A stretch of 64,000 nt of DNA from Croceicoccus hydrothermalis (GCF_022378335.1 NZ_JAIQCI010000007.1:1-64000), one strand, 5' to 3'. Positions 54,528-64,000 are shown, counted from the stretch's first letter. The notes: generated by a model not told the origin, from the sequence alone. Made by a program: numbers and translations.

Positions 54528-56310
54528 GGACCGCTCCCGACAGGACGGGCTTGCCCTGCATCGATACCGCATCGGCACCCGACACGCCCGGAAAACGCGG
54601 CCACAGGTTTTGGGCAAGCGCCTCTCGCGCGTCGGAATCGCGGTTCTGCTGACGCTGATACATCCAGTAATTGCGCGTCACGATGGCGACATAGGCGCGC
54701 GTTTCCCAATAGGGGATCGATTCCATCCAGAGCAGCGGATCGCCGTAATCGTTGATCTCGGTGTTCCAGCGCGTGATCGGCGACAGGCCCGCATTATACG
54801 CCGCCATGATCTTCGGGAGCAGCCCTTGCGTCCCGCTGGAATCGCGCAGCATTTCGAGATTGCGCTGCCCGAAACTCATGTTCGTGGACGGGTCGGTCAG
54901 ATCGGCGCGACCCGCATCCATGCCGAGCGACGGGGCGTGCTGCCGAACCGTGATCGGGGTGATCTGCATCAGGCCGACCGCCTGTGCAGGGCTAACCGCG
55001 TCGGCGCGAAAATTCGATTCCTGCAAGGTGTGTGCGTAGGCGAGCGCGGGATCGACGCGCCACCCTTCGACCGGCTGCCACTTCGCGGCGGGGTACCGGG
55101 TCGCGGGGTCGGCGCGCGTACCGCTCGGCGCGTTATAGGCCATGTAAAGCTGCGTCGCGGGCAGGCCCAGCGCGCGGGCCAGCCGGGACAGCGCCGGATA
55201 ATCGGCCGGCGCGCCGATGCGGGCCTGATGGCGCAGCACCTCATCCGCCAGCCCCTCGCGACCGATCTCGACGAGGGCGACGGCGGCGCGCACGTTGGTC
55301 TCGTCCGACAGGCGGCGCCAGTCGTCCTGCGAAAACGGTTCGCCGGCGGCCTGCGCGGGAAGTGCGCGATTAAGCTGTTCGGAGGCCAGCATCCCGTAGA
55401 GCGTTTCGTGCAGGTTGGCGGCGTTCTGCAGCGCGGGCGCGGCGTTTTCGGGTTGGCGACAGCGGGTATAGGCGCGCGCGGCCCAGTAATGCGAGGCCGA
55501 CGTCAGCTCGTCATTCTGCGATGCCTGCGCCGCGCGGGCGAAACCGTCCGCGGCCAATGCGCAATCGCCCAGCCGCCAGGCCGAAAGCCCCGCGACCCAC
55601 CAGCCTTCGGCGACCCACGGCCCGCTTCCGCCATCGGCCACCTGCCGCGCCATGGCAAGCGCGGTGCGGTCGTCATTCTCGATATAATAGCTCCACGCGA
55701 CGCGCTGCCGCCATTCGGCGCGGGCGGCGGGGGTCAGCGTCGCCTCCACGCCCGACAGCAATTGCCGCGCACCGCCCGGATCGTCATTGACGATGCGGTC
55801 GAGGATCGCACTGCTCACGCTTTCGGGCATGGAGCCATCGGAAATGCCGCGCGGGCGGGTGCGTTTTTCCGGCGCGCGGATCGACACCAGCCGCTGCGCC
55901 CCCGGAAGCGCCGGTTCCGCGCCGAGCCCGCGTTTCACCGCAAGCCGCCCGATCTGCTCCGCCTGTGGAAGCGTGCGCCCCATCGCGAGCCAGTTGTTGA
56001 GGGAATCGAGGTCGATTGTCGGGCTGTTGGGATGCAGGTAATATTCGGCGAGCGCGAGTTGGTGCAGCGCACTCGTATCGCCGCGGGCGAGCAGGCTTTG
56101 CACCTGCGTCCAATCCTGCGCGTCGATCGCGCGGAACACGCTGGCGTAATATTGCCGGTCGCTGGCGTTGAGCTGTGTCGGCACCTCTGCGCTCGGCATG
56201 GTAATCGCCGCGCTGTTCGCCGCCGCCGGGGCGGGCAGGGCGAGCGCGGCCATCGCCGGTAAAAGCGCCGACATCGCCCGCCTGTGCCATCTTGAATTGC
56301 GTTCGATCAT
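54517..56310 (-). CDS. Soluble lytic murein transglycosylase
   Basis: A 597-residue periplasmic enzyme that cleaves peptidoglycan with formation of 1,6-anhydromuramic acid. A signal peptide covers about 1-31 (LALPAPAAA). A long alpha-helical superhelix (about 35-400, with repeats like LAEYYLHPNSPTIDLD and AARAYTRCRQPENAA) forms the doughnut domain, and the SLT catalytic domain starts near 415 with the catalytic glutamate in TLQESNFRADAVS (Glu431), VGLMQITPIT and MAAYNAG. The start at 56310 is the ATG just before the signal peptide. It overlaps moaB. Confidence 0.94.
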   Translation of the reverse strand: MIERNSRWHRRAMSALLPAMAALALPAPAAANSAAITMPSAEVPTQLNASDRQYYASVFRAIDAQDWTQVQSLLARGDTSALHQLALAEYYLHPNSPTIDLDSLNNWLAMGRTLPQAEQIGRLAVKRGLGAEPALPGAQRLVSIRAPEKRTRPRGISDGSMPESVSSAILDRIVNDDPGGARQLLSGVEATLTPAARAEWRQRVAWSYYIENDDRTALAMARQVADGGSGPWVAEGWWVAGLSAWRLGDCALAADGFARAAQASQNDELTSASHYWAARAYTRCRQPENAAPALQNAANLHETLYGMLASEQLNRALPAQAAGEPFSQDDWRRLSDETNVRAAVALVEIGREGLADEVLRHQARIGAPADYPALSRLARALGLPATQLYMAYNAPSGTRADPATRYPAAKWQPVEGWRVDPALAYAHTLQESNFRADAVSPAQAVGLMQITPITVRQHAPSLGMDAGRADLTDPSTNMSFGQRNLEMLRDSSGTQGLLPKIMAAYNAGLSPITRWNTEINDYGDPLLWMESIPYWETRAYVAIVTRNYWMYQRQQNRDSDAREALAQNLWPRFPGVSGADAVSMQGKPVLSGAVRGN

Positions 56311-56388
56311 CGTTTCCCTCTCGCTGCCGGGTGCCGATCCCTGGCGGCCCGGCCCACGGCACCGGTTTGAATCGCCGCGCATCGCCCG

Positions 56389-57210
56389 TCAAGCCTCGTG
56401 CGAGAAGGCGAGCCAGCGGTGCCACCAATTGCGCTTGAAATGCGCCCGCTGCGCCAGCGTGGACAAAGGGTAGCCCGCCATCACCGGAATGTCCGCCCCA
56501 TCGATGGACACCGTGCCCACGCCGGTTTCCGCAAACGCGCTGGGCTGCAACAGGTCGAGCGCTTCGCGACCGAACACCAGCATCCGTTTCGGCGCTGCAA
56601 GTGCGACATGGTGGCGCAGCAGATTGCCCAACCCCGCGGCCTTCATCGCATCCCAATCGGCGGCAGGCGTATGGCGGGGCAGCACGCTCGCGCGGTAGGT
56701 CGCGGCGCGGGTCGTCCCCATTGCGCGCAGCATCGCGTCGAGGAACGCGCCGTCACTGCCCGAAAGCAGCACTTCGTGATCGGCGGCTTCCGGCTCGCAC
56801 ACAAGAACCATGACCGCGGCACGTTTCGGCCCGGCGGGCGGCACCCGGCGCGCGACCGGCCCTGTATCGAGGCTGCGTTCGGTAAGCCACCATGAGCCGA
56901 AAGTTTCGAGGGTTTCGGGCCAATCCGCGCGCGGGCCGCCGATCCGGTCGGGAAGCGCGGCATTGGCCGCGGGGCCGCGCGGGGGCGGCGGCGCGTCGGC
57001 ATGGGCGGGCCGGCGGGCCGGGCGGCGCGCATCTTTCGCGGGGGCGCCGGGCTTTTCACTCGCCGCACCCTCGGCGAGCCAGTCGCGCGCATCGTCGACA
57101 AAAGCGTGGTCGACGCCCGCATCGGCCCACCATGCATCGATGCTCGCGGCGAGGGCGGACCAGTCCCCGTCGCCGTCCGTTGCGTGCGGGCGCCCCGTGC
57201 CGTCGGTCAT
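56389..57210 (-). CDS. Uracil-DNA glycosylase superfamily protein, divergent
   Basis: A 273-residue protein whose C-terminal two-thirds resemble family 4/5 uracil-DNA glycosylases: LLSGSDGAFLDAMLRAMG, YRASVLPRHTP, LLRHHVALAAPKRMLVFGREAL and the end WWHRWLAFSHEA. The first 110 residues are an acidic start followed by a proline/alanine-rich linker (PARRPAHADAPPPP). The usual motif GEAPG is replaced by CEPEAAD, and only one cysteine is visible, so the iron-sulfur cluster of family 4 is probably absent. Base excision activity is doubtful. The ATG at 57210 follows AGGCAGG. Confidence 0.75.
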   Translation of the reverse strand: MTDGTGRPHATDGDGDWSALAASIDAWWADAGVDHAFVDDARDWLAEGAASEKPGAPAKDARRPARRPAHADAPPPPRGPAANAALPDRIGGPRADWPETLETFGSWWLTERSLDTGPVARRVPPAGPKRAAVMVLVCEPEAADHEVLLSGSDGAFLDAMLRAMGTTRAATYRASVLPRHTPAADWDAMKAAGLGNLLRHHVALAAPKRMLVFGREALDLLQPSAFAETGVGTVSIDGADIPVMAGYPLSTLAQRAHFKRNWWHRWLAFSHEA

Positions 57211-57331
57211 GATGCCTGCCTTTCGATCGTTGTGCGCGAACCCATAACGCCGCGGCGCTCTGCGGGACAAGCGCCTTGACCGGAACGGCCTTTCCTTACA
57301 CGAATTTACAAGACGCAGCCCGTTGCCGCTC

Positions 57332-57347
57332 TTGACCTTACCGTCAA
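57332..57347. promoter_or_regulatory. Inverted repeat upstream of ETF-QO gene
   Basis: TTGAC (57332-57336) and GTCAA (57343-57347) surround CTTACC, 63 bases before the ATG at 57410. It resembles sites described for regulators of branched-chain and fatty acid degradation such as LiuR. The regulator is not in this window. Confidence 0.4.
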
Positions 57348-57409
57348 TGGCAATCAAGGCCATGGGCAGAACAGTTGCGAAAACAAAGATCTGAAAGGGA
57401 CGAGACCCC

Positions 57410-59056
57410 ATGAGCGAACGCGAATCCATGCCCTATGACGTCGTCATCGTCGGCGGCGGCGTTGCCGGCCTGTCCGCGGCGATCCGGCTGAAACAGGTGA
57501 ATGACGCGCTTGAGGTCTGCGTCCTTGAGAAAGGATCGGAGATTGGCGCGCATATCCTGTCGGGCGCGGTTGTCGATCCGCGCGCGCTCGATGAATTGCT
57601 GCCCGACTGGCGCGAGGATGGCTGCCCCATGGCCGAGGTGCCGGTGACGGATAACTGGCACTGGGTGCTTTCCAAGGGCAAGAAATTCAACATGCCCCAC
57701 GCGATGATGCCGCCGCTTCTTTCGAACAAGGGCAACTATACAGGCTCTCTCGGCAATCTGTCCCGCTGGCTGGCGGAAAAGGCGGAAGGTCTGGGTGTCG
57801 AGATCTTCCCCGGATTCCCGGCGGCGGAAATCCTGTATGACGACAATGGCGCGGTGCGCGGGGTGGCGACCGGCGACATGGGCGTCGCGGCAGATGGCAG
57901 CCACAAGGCCGATTACGCGCAAGGCATGGAACTGCACGCGAAATACACGCTCTTTGCCGAAGGGGCGCGCGGTTCGCTGACCAAGCAGCTGAAGGCGAAA
58001 TACGATCTTGAGGCAAATTGCGAGCCGCAGGTCTATGGCCTCGGCATCAAGGAATTGTGGGACATCGAACCGGGCAAGCACGTGCCGGGCCGCGTCGTCC
58101 ACACACAGGGCTGGCCCCTGTCGGAAAGCGAAAGCTGGGGCGGCGGGTTCATCTATCACCAGGCGAACGGACAGGTCGCGATCGGCTTCGTCACCGCGCT
58201 CGATTACAAGAACCCCTACGTCCACCCGTTCGAGGAATTTCAGCGGTGGAAGCAGCACCCCGACATTCGCCCCCTGCTCGAAGGGGGGAAGCGGGTGTCC
58301 TATGGCGCGCGTGCGATCAATGAAGGCGGCTGGCAATCGGTGCCCAAGCTCGGCTTCCCCGGCGGCGCGCTGATCGGTTGCGCGGCGGGTTTCGTCAACG
58401 TGCCCCGGATCAAGGGCAGCCATACCGCGATGAAATCGGGCATGCTCGCCGCCGAAGCCATGGCGGACGCCATCGGCGCCGACCGCGAACATGACGAGGT
58501 TTCGGAATATGAAGCGAACCTGCGGTCGAGCTGGATCGCCGAGGAATTGAAGAAGGTGCAGAACGCCGAACCCGCCGTCGCGAAATTCGGCGGTTCGCTC
58601 GGCACCATCCTCGCCGGCGCGGACATGTGGATGCGCACGTTGAAGATCGGCCTTCCCGTCAAAATGAAGCATCACCGCGATTGCGAGCAGTTGCAGCGTG
58701 CCGATCTTTACAAGCCGATCGAATATCCCAAGCCCGACGGCGTCATCAGCTTCGACCGGCTTTCGAGCGTGTTCCTGTCCAACACCAACCATGCCGAGGA
58801 TCAGCCCTGTCACCTGCAGCTGACCGATCCGGACGTGCCGGTGAAGATCAACCTGCCGGTATTCGCCGGCCCCGCGGCGCGATATTGCCCGGCGGGCGTC
58901 TACGAATATGTGGGTGTCGAGGAGGGCGATCCGAAATTCGTCATCAACGCGCAGAATTGCGTGCATTGCAAGACGTGCGACATCAAGGACCCGACGCAGA
59001 ACATCAACTGGGTCACGCCGGAGGGCGGCGGCGGGCCGAACTATCCGAACATGTGA
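57410..59056 (+). CDS. Electron-transfer flavoprotein-ubiquinone oxidoreductase
   Basis: A 548-residue membrane-associated flavoprotein that passes electrons from ETF (fatty acid and amino acid oxidation) to ubiquinone. The FAD-binding motif is VVIVGGGVAGLSAAIRL at 11-27. The C-terminal ferredoxin-like domain carries the 4Fe-4S ligands Cys493 (CPAGVYEY) and Cys517, Cys520, Cys523 (NCVHCKTCDIKDP). Length matches the family. The ATG at 57410 has AAAGGGACGAG upstream. ispE follows after 16 bases. Confidence 0.97.
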   Translation: MSERESMPYDVVIVGGGVAGLSAAIRLKQVNDALEVCVLEKGSEIGAHILSGAVVDPRALDELLPDWREDGCPMAEVPVTDNWHWVLSKGKKFNMPHAMMPPLLSNKGNYTGSLGNLSRWLAEKAEGLGVEIFPGFPAAEILYDDNGAVRGVATGDMGVAADGSHKADYAQGMELHAKYTLFAEGARGSLTKQLKAKYDLEANCEPQVYGLGIKELWDIEPGKHVPGRVVHTQGWPLSESESWGGGFIYHQANGQVAIGFVTALDYKNPYVHPFEEFQRWKQHPDIRPLLEGGKRVSYGARAINEGGWQSVPKLGFPGGALIGCAAGFVNVPRIKGSHTAMKSGMLAAEAMADAIGADREHDEVSEYEANLRSSWIAEELKKVQNAEPAVAKFGGSLGTILAGADMWMRTLKIGLPVKMKHHRDCEQLQRADLYKPIEYPKPDGVISFDRLSSVFLSNTNHAEDQPCHLQLTDPDVPVKINLPVFAGPAARYCPAGVYEYVGVEEGDPKFVINAQNCVHCKTCDIKDPTQNINWVTPEGGGGPNYPNM

Positions 59057-59072
59057 GCGGGGCGCCTGACGC

Positions 59073-59885
59073 GTGGCGCTTGCCGAAACCGCCTTTGCCA
59101 AGATCAACCTTGCGCTGCATGTCCGCAAGCGGCGCGAGGATGGTTATCATGAGCTTGAAACGCTGTTCGCCTTCGTCGACGACGGCGACCGGCTGACTGC
59201 GCGCGGCGCACAGGCCGACCGGCTGACGTCCATCGGCGAGTTTGCGGGCGCGCTGACCGATCCGTTCGGTAATATCGTCGTGCAGGCGCTCTCCCGCCTT
59301 CCGCATGGGGCGGGGTGGGATGTCACGCTGGAAAAGCGGCTGCCGGTGGCGGCGGGGCTTGGCGGCGGGTCGGCCGATGCGGGCGCGATCTTTCGCATGG
59401 TGCGCGATGCGCATGGCCTGCCCGATGACTGGCGCGAGAAAGCGGCGCGGCTTGGCGCCGACGTGCCCGCCTGTGTCGAAAGCCGGACCTGCATCGGGCG
59501 CGGCACCGGCACCGACCTTGAATTGGTGGACAGCGACCTTGCCGGAACGCCGGTGTTGCTCGTCAATCCGCGCGTGCCTCTCGCCACCGGGCCGGTATTC
59601 GCGCAATGGGACGGGAAAGATCGCGGCGCGATGCCGGATGGCGGCGTGCGCGCCATTGCCATGGCGGGGCGCAACGATCTGGAGCCGGGCGCGGTCGCGC
59701 TATGCCCGCAGATCGCCGATGTGCTGGCGGCCTTGCGCGAAACCGACGCGTTTGTCGTCAGGATGTCGGGATCGGGTGCGACCTGTTTTGCGTTATATGA
59801 CGACATGCGTGGCCGCGAAAATGCCGCCCGCGCGATGGCCACCGCCCATCCGGGCTGGTGGCAGATGGAAGGATGCCTGCGTTGA
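59073..59885 (+). CDS. ispE: 4-diphosphocytidyl-2-C-methyl-D-erythritol kinase
   Basis: IspE phosphorylates CDP-methylerythritol in the MEP isoprenoid pathway. The 270-residue GHMP kinase shows AFAKINLALHV at 7-17, the ATP loop PVAAGLGGGSADAGAI near 92-107, and RMSGSGATCFALY near the end. The start is a GTG at 59073, which begins the conserved N-terminus. It follows the ETF-QO gene closely and overlaps the amidohydrolase gene, so it is probably in one operon with both. Confidence 0.96.
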   Translation: MALAETAFAKINLALHVRKRREDGYHELETLFAFVDDGDRLTARGAQADRLTSIGEFAGALTDPFGNIVVQALSRLPHGAGWDVTLEKRLPVAAGLGGGSADAGAIFRMVRDAHGLPDDWREKAARLGADVPACVESRTCIGRGTGTDLELVDSDLAGTPVLLVNPRVPLATGPVFAQWDGKDRGAMPDGGVRAIAMAGRNDLEPGAVALCPQIADVLAALRETDAFVVRMSGSGATCFALYDDMRGRENAARAMATAHPGWWQMEGCLR

Positions 59886-60604
59886 GCCTCACCCCCTATC
59901 GCCAGGTTGGCACGCCGTCACGCGGCGGCATCGTGCTCGTCGCCGACCATGCCGGAATCTTGGTGCCCGACGACATACCGCTCGGCATCGGGCCGGATTT
60001 GATGACGCGGCATATCGCGGTCGATATCGGGGTGGAGGGCGTGGCCGAACGCATGGCCCGGCGGCACGACATACCCGCCCATCTCGCCACGATCAGCAGG
60101 CTGGTCATCGACCTCCACCGCGAGGAGGACCACGAAAAGCTGATTCCGGTCGAAAGCGACGGGCACCTGATTGCGGGCAATATCGGTGCGGATCGCGACC
60201 GGCGCGTCGCGCTGTATTATCGGCCCTATCACGACGCGCTGGCGCAATGGCTGGACGCGGCGGACCCGCGGCTGATCGTATCGCTGCACAGTTTCACGCC
60301 GAAGCTGGAGAGCGATCCGGGCGAGGAACGCCCATGGGACGTCGGTCTGCTGTACAACGAAAACAGCGAGCCGGCCTTGCGCGCGATGGCCATGTTCCGG
60401 GCGCAGGGGATGAATGTCGGCGATAATGAGCCTTACTCCGGTCGCATATTGAACGCCACGATGAACCGCCATGCGGAGGCGAAGGGCCGCAACTATCTCG
60501 CCATCGAGGTGCGGCAGGACCACATCGCCACCGCCGCTGGACAGCAACGCTGGGCAGGATTGATCGCCGACATCGCCAATCGCGTAGCTTTGATGCTGGA
60601 TTGA
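59882..60604 (+). CDS. N-formylglutamate amidohydrolase
   Basis: A 240-residue zinc hydrolase that removes formate from N-formylglutamate or a related formyl-amino acid. Marks: VLVADHAGILVPDDI near the start, IDLHREEDHEKLIP, VSLHSFTPKLES, NEPYSGRILNATMNRHAEA and YLAIEVRQDHI. I prefer the TTG at 59882: it overlaps the ispE stop (TTGA) and has GGAAGG eight bases upstream. An ATG at 59873 is the alternative and would abut that site. No hut genes are nearby, so a role in histidine breakdown is not supported. Confidence 0.87.
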   Translation: MSLTPYRQVGTPSRGGIVLVADHAGILVPDDIPLGIGPDLMTRHIAVDIGVEGVAERMARRHDIPAHLATISRLVIDLHREEDHEKLIPVESDGHLIAGNIGADRDRRVALYYRPYHDALAQWLDAADPRLIVSLHSFTPKLESDPGEERPWDVGLLYNENSEPALRAMAMFRAQGMNVGDNEPYSGRILNATMNRHAEAKGRNYLAIEVRQDHIATAAGQQRWAGLIADIANRVALMLD

Positions 60605-60685
60605 GCGCGCACCCAAAGCATTTCTTGCTTAAGCTATAGCCGATGGTGATGTAGGGGGCGCCAAGCGCAACCGACGGAGAGACCC

Positions 60686-62548
60686 ATGCCTGCCTATCGT
60701 TCCCGTACCACCACCCATGGCCGCAACATGGCGGGCGCCCGCGGGCTGTGGCGGGCGACGGGGATGAAGGACGATGATTTCGGAAAGCCGATCATCGCCA
60801 TCGCCAACAGCTTTACCCAGTTCGTGCCGGGGCACGTGCATCTTAAAGATCTGGGTCAGCTCGTCGCGCGCGAGATCGAAGATGCGGGCGGCGTCGCAAA
60901 GGAATTCAACACCATCGCGGTCGACGACGGCATTGCGATGGGCCACGACGGCATGCTCTATTCCCTGCCGAGCCGCGACCTCATCGCCGATAGCGTCGAA
61001 TTCATGGTGAACGCGCATTGCGCCGATGCGATCGTTTGCATTTCCAATTGTGACAAGATCACGCCCGGCATGCTGATGGCGGCGCTCCGGCTCAACATTC
61101 CGGTGGTGTTTGTGTCGGGCGGGCCGATGGAGGCGGGCAAGGTCGTGATCGACGGCAAGGAAAAGGCGCTGGACCTCGTCGATGCGATGGTCGCCGCCGC
61201 CGACGACCGGATCAGCGACGAGGACGTCACCGCGATCGAACGCTCCGCCTGTCCGACCTGCGGGTCGTGCAGCGGCATGTTCACCGCCAATTCGATGAAT
61301 TGCCTGACCGAGGCGCTCGGCCTGTCGCTGCCGGGCAACGGGTCGCTGCTCGCCACCCATGCCGACCGGGAAAAGCTGTTCCGGGAGGCGGGGCGCACCG
61401 CCGTCGACCTGTGCAAACGTTATTACGAGCAGGATGACGACAGCGTCCTGCCCCGCTCCATCGCCGGGTTCGGTGCGTTCGAAAACGCGATGAGCCTCGA
61501 CATCGCGATGGGCGGGTCGACCAATACCGTGCTGCATCTGTTGGCCGCCGCGCATGAGGCGGGGGTCGATTTCACGATGGCCGACATCGACCGGTTGTCG
61601 CGGCGCGTGCCGTGCCTGTCGAAGGTCGCACCATCGAAGGACGACGTCCATATGGAGGACGTGCATCGTGCAGGCGGCATCATGGCGATCCTGGGCGAGC
61701 TGGACCGCGCAGGGTTGCTCCACACCGACTTGCCGACGGTGCACAGCCGTACCATGGCCGACGCGCTCGACCGGTGGGACATCGCGCGCGATCCTTCGCC
61801 CGGCGTCGTCAGCTTCTACTCCGCCGCGCCGGGCGGTGTCCCGACGCAGACCGCCTTTTCGCAGGATCGCCGCTGGGACCCCGATTTCGACCGCGAAACC
61901 GGCGTTATCCGAAGCGCCGAACACGCGTTCAGCAAGGATGGCGGCCTTGCCGTGCTCTATGGCAATATTGCGCGTGACGGCTGTATCGTGAAAACGGCGG
62001 GCGTGGATGAAAGCATTTTGAAATTCACCGGCCCGGCCAAGGTCTTCGAAAGCCAGGAAGCCGCCGTCACCGGCATCCTCGCGGGCAAGGTGGTGAAGGG
62101 CGATGTCGTCGTCATCCGTTACGAAGGGCCGCGCGGCGGACCGGGGATGCAGGAAATGCTCTATCCCACGAGCTACCTCAAATCGAAGGGGCTGGGCGCC
62201 GATTGCGCGCTGATCACCGACGGGCGTTTTTCGGGTGGCACGTCGGGCCTGTCCATCGGCCATGCCAGCCCGGAGGCGGCGGAGGGTGGCAATATCGGTC
62301 TTGTCGAACAGGGCGACATCATCGCCATCGACATTCCCGAACGCACCATCGAATTGCAGGTCGACGAGGCGACGCTGGCCCATCGCCGCGCCGCGATGGA
62401 GGAGAAGGGCGACGATGCGTGGATGCCCTCGCACCCGCGCCCGCGCCGCGTTTCAACCGCGCTCAAGGCCTATGCCGCGATGACGACGAGTGCGGCGCGC
62501 GGGGCGGTGCGCGACCTGTCCGCCCTCGACCGCAGGCGCAAGGATTGA
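60686..62548 (+). CDS. ilvD: Dihydroxy-acid dehydratase
   Basis: IlvD makes the 2-keto acid precursors of valine and isoleucine by dehydration, using an iron-sulfur cluster. The 620-residue length is typical. Marks: [53 protein letters not shown] (both cysteine motifs), [18 protein letters not shown] and [16 protein letters not shown] near the end. The ATG at 60686 has a GGAGAGA site upstream. It has its own 81-base promoter region and is followed after five bases by the NAD(P)HX repair gene. Confidence 0.97.
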   Translation: MPAYRSRTTTHGRNMAGARGLWRATGMKDDDFGKPIIAIANSFTQFVPGHVHLKDLGQLVAREIEDAGGVAKEFNTIAVDDGIAMGHDGMLYSLPSRDLIADSVEFMVNAHCADAIVCISNCDKITPGMLMAALRLNIPVVFVSGGPMEAGKVVIDGKEKALDLVDAMVAAADDRISDEDVTAIERSACPTCGSCSGMFTANSMNCLTEALGLSLPGNGSLLATHADREKLFREAGRTAVDLCKRYYEQDDDSVLPRSIAGFGAFENAMSLDIAMGGSTNTVLHLLAAAHEAGVDFTMADIDRLSRRVPCLSKVAPSKDDVHMEDVHRAGGIMAILGELDRAGLLHTDLPTVHSRTMADALDRWDIARDPSPGVVSFYSAAPGGVPTQTAFSQDRRWDPDFDRETGVIRSAEHAFSKDGGLAVLYGNIARDGCIVKTAGVDESILKFTGPAKVFESQEAAVTGILAGKVVKGDVVVIRYEGPRGGPGMQEMLYPTSYLKSKGLGADCALITDGRFSGGTSGLSIGHASPEAAEGGNIGLVEQGDIIAIDIPERTIELQVDEATLAHRRAAMEEKGDDAWMPSHPRPRRVSTALKAYAAMTTSAARGAVRDLSALDRRRKD

Positions 62549-62553
62549 CGCCC

Positions 62554-63966
62554 ATGCACGATGCGCGTGCTCAGGTGTTGAGCGTTGCGCAGATGCGCGG
62601 CGCGGAGGACCGGTTGATCGCCGCCGGCACCGATGTCGATACCTTGATGCAGCGGGCCGGGCGCGGCGCCGCGCATCTCATCCGGCGGATGGCGCCGGGG
62701 GCGGCCATCACCGTGCTGTGCGGGCCGGGCAACAATGGCGGCGATGGTTATGTGATTGCGCGCGCGCTGCGTGAATGGGGCCACCGGGTCACGGTGGTGA
62801 CGGCGATGGAACCGGTGGGCGATGCGGCGCGGCGGGCCGCGTCGGCATGCGAAGCGCCCCGCGCCGAACCCGATGTGGCAACGGGCGACGTGCTGATCGA
62901 TTGCCTGTTCGGGAGCGGGCTCAATCGCCGGCTGTCGGATGAGGTTCAGGATATGCTGATCGGTCTGGCCTCGCGTCACGACCGGCTTGTCGCCGTCGAT
63001 TTGCCGAGCGGGATCGGCGCGGACGACGGCGCGCTGCTCGCCGACGAATTGCCGCGATATGATCTGTGCATCGCGCTGGGGGCGTGGAAACGGGCGCATT
63101 ATCTGATGCCGGCCATGGCGCATTGGGACATGCTCCGCCTGATCGACATCGGGGTGGAACGGGCCGATGGCCGTGCCTTGCTGATCGAAAAGCCGCGGCT
63201 GTCGGCTCCTGCGATTGATGCGCACAAATATCGGCGTGGGTTGATCGATGTGGTGGGCGGGCAGATGCCGGGCGCCGGGGTGATGGCGGCGGGGGCCGCG
63301 GCGCTGGCGGGCGCAGGCTATGTCAAACTGCTTTCGCAGCGGCGGATCGTCGATGCGCCGGCCGATCTCGTCACGATGAAGGCGCCGGGCGATGTTTCGC
63401 TCGGGCGGGAGATCGGCGACGAACGCGTGGCCGCGCTGCTCATCGGGCCAGGGCTGGGCCGCGATGCCGATGCGCGCGAACGGTTGGGGCAGGTGCTGTC
63501 GGCGGACCGGCCCACCGTGCTCGACGCCGATGCGCTCGTGATGCTGCGCCCCGCGATGATGACGCGCCGGGCGGCGCCGCTGATCGTGACGCCGCATGAG
63601 GGCGAATTGTCGGGGCTCGAAGATCTGTTCGGATTGCCGGGCGATGGGTCGAAGCCGGAACGCGCGCTCGCTCTTGCCGCCAAGATGGATGCGCTTGTCA
63701 TTGCAAAGGGGCCCGATACGGTCATCGCCACGCCGCAGGGGCGGCTCGCCTTTGCGCCGTCGGCGACGAGCTGGCTTTCGGTGGCGGGCAGCGGCGATGT
63801 ATTGGCCGGGATCGTGGCCGCGCGGCTCGGCGTGACGGGGCAGGCGTGGGATGCCGCGATGCAGGCGGTCTGGCTTCACGGGGAGGCTGCGCGGCGTGCC
63901 GGGCCGGCATTCACCGCCGCCATGCTCGCGCAATCAGTGCAAGACGCGGTGGCCGCCGCGCTGTAA
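62554..63966 (+). CDS. nnr: Bifunctional NAD(P)HX epimerase/dehydratase
   Basis: A 470-residue metabolite-repair enzyme that restores damaged, hydrated NAD(P)H. The N-terminal epimerase domain (about 1-215) shows VAQMRGAEDRLIAAGTDVDTL, VLCGPGNNGGDGYVIARAL and VAVDLPSGIGADDG. The C-terminal ADP-dependent dehydratase domain shows HKYRRGLIDVVGGQMPGAG, LLIGPGLGRD, LDADAL, VTPHEGELSGL, IAKGPDTVIATP and SVAGSGDVLAGIVA. The start is ATG at 62554; longer frames overlap ilvD. It is the NnrE-NnrD (YjeF) fusion common in bacteria. Confidence 0.96.
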   Translation: MHDARAQVLSVAQMRGAEDRLIAAGTDVDTLMQRAGRGAAHLIRRMAPGAAITVLCGPGNNGGDGYVIARALREWGHRVTVVTAMEPVGDAARRAASACEAPRAEPDVATGDVLIDCLFGSGLNRRLSDEVQDMLIGLASRHDRLVAVDLPSGIGADDGALLADELPRYDLCIALGAWKRAHYLMPAMAHWDMLRLIDIGVERADGRALLIEKPRLSAPAIDAHKYRRGLIDVVGGQMPGAGVMAAGAAALAGAGYVKLLSQRRIVDAPADLVTMKAPGDVSLGREIGDERVAALLIGPGLGRDADARERLGQVLSADRPTVLDADALVMLRPAMMTRRAAPLIVTPHEGELSGLEDLFGLPGDGSKPERALALAAKMDALVIAKGPDTVIATPQGRLAFAPSATSWLSVAGSGDVLAGIVAARLGVTGQAWDAAMQAVWLHGEAARRAGPAFTAAMLAQSVQDAVAAAL

Positions 63967-63978
63967 GGGCGGGGCGCC

Positions 63979-64000
63979 ATGGAACAGACCACACCGACCG
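63979..64000 (+). CDS. Start of a further gene, cut by the window end
   Basis: An ATG at 63979, 12 bases after the previous stop and preceded by GGGCGGGG, begins MEQTTPT and runs off the window. Too short to identify; it may be an unrelated reading. Confidence 0.35.

Overview
The window reads as chromosome of a GC-rich alphaproteobacterium of the Sphingomonadales type. Three large TonB-dependent receptors (TBDRs, one of the TIGR01782-like class), Tat-exported and lipoprotein carbohydrate enzymes, short intergenic gaps and frequent 4-base ATGA/TTGA gene overlaps support this. The organism assignment is inference from gene content and codon use. I see no rRNA, tRNA, CRISPR array, complete insertion sequence or replication origin.

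Left part (0-13 kb). A minus-strand operon of LuxE-like acyl activase, LuxC-like acyl-CoA reductase, an internally deleted MFS gene and an SDR oxidoreductase lies divergent from a TetR regulator. A TBDR follows, preceded by 16 perfect copies of the pentamer CATCG. The same imperfect dyad occurs in the lux-like/tetR intergenic region and in front of the TBDR, so all may form one regulon. Next comes a padR operon in which both partners are broken (a 10-base duplication and a Trp-to-stop change), then scars of an IS3-type and an IS5-type element.

Polysaccharide locus (13.2-23.9 kb). A GntR/FCD regulator, a TBDR with an in-frame TAA, GH105, KduI, a hexuronate-type MFS carrier, DUF4861, a Tat-type DUF2264 protein frameshifted in a G7 run, and a GH43 lipoprotein. 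Together they suggest import, trimming and first-step catabolism of an unsaturated-uronate polysaccharide (pectin, ulvan or similar). The polysaccharide lyase, KduD, KdgK and KdgA are not in the window.

Middle (24-49 kb). A small exported protein is translationally coupled to a serralysin-like RTX metalloprotease. Then come a TetR regulator with a badly decayed aldo/keto reductase, an alpha/beta hydrolase, an operon of three membrane or fusion proteins (isoaspartyl methyltransferase-erythromycin esterase fusion, epimerase-SPW/VKOR-like fusion, ZIP transporter), a TBDR-PhoD pair, a GGDEF-EAL protein with a PF10118-type protein, OmpW, a FIST-sensor gene coupled to a second GGDEF-EAL gene, and a frameshifted AraC-GyrI regulator.

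Right part (49.8-64 kb). This looks like stable core: APC permease, molybdate uptake modABC with a divergent stand-alone ModE domain, moaB, soluble lytic transglycosylase, UDG-like protein, ETF-ubiquinone oxidoreductase, ispE, N-formylglutamate amidohydrolase, ilvD and bifunctional NAD(P)HX repair enzyme. No broken genes were seen here. All seven disrupted genes and both IS scars lie in the first 49.2 kb, in accessory functions.
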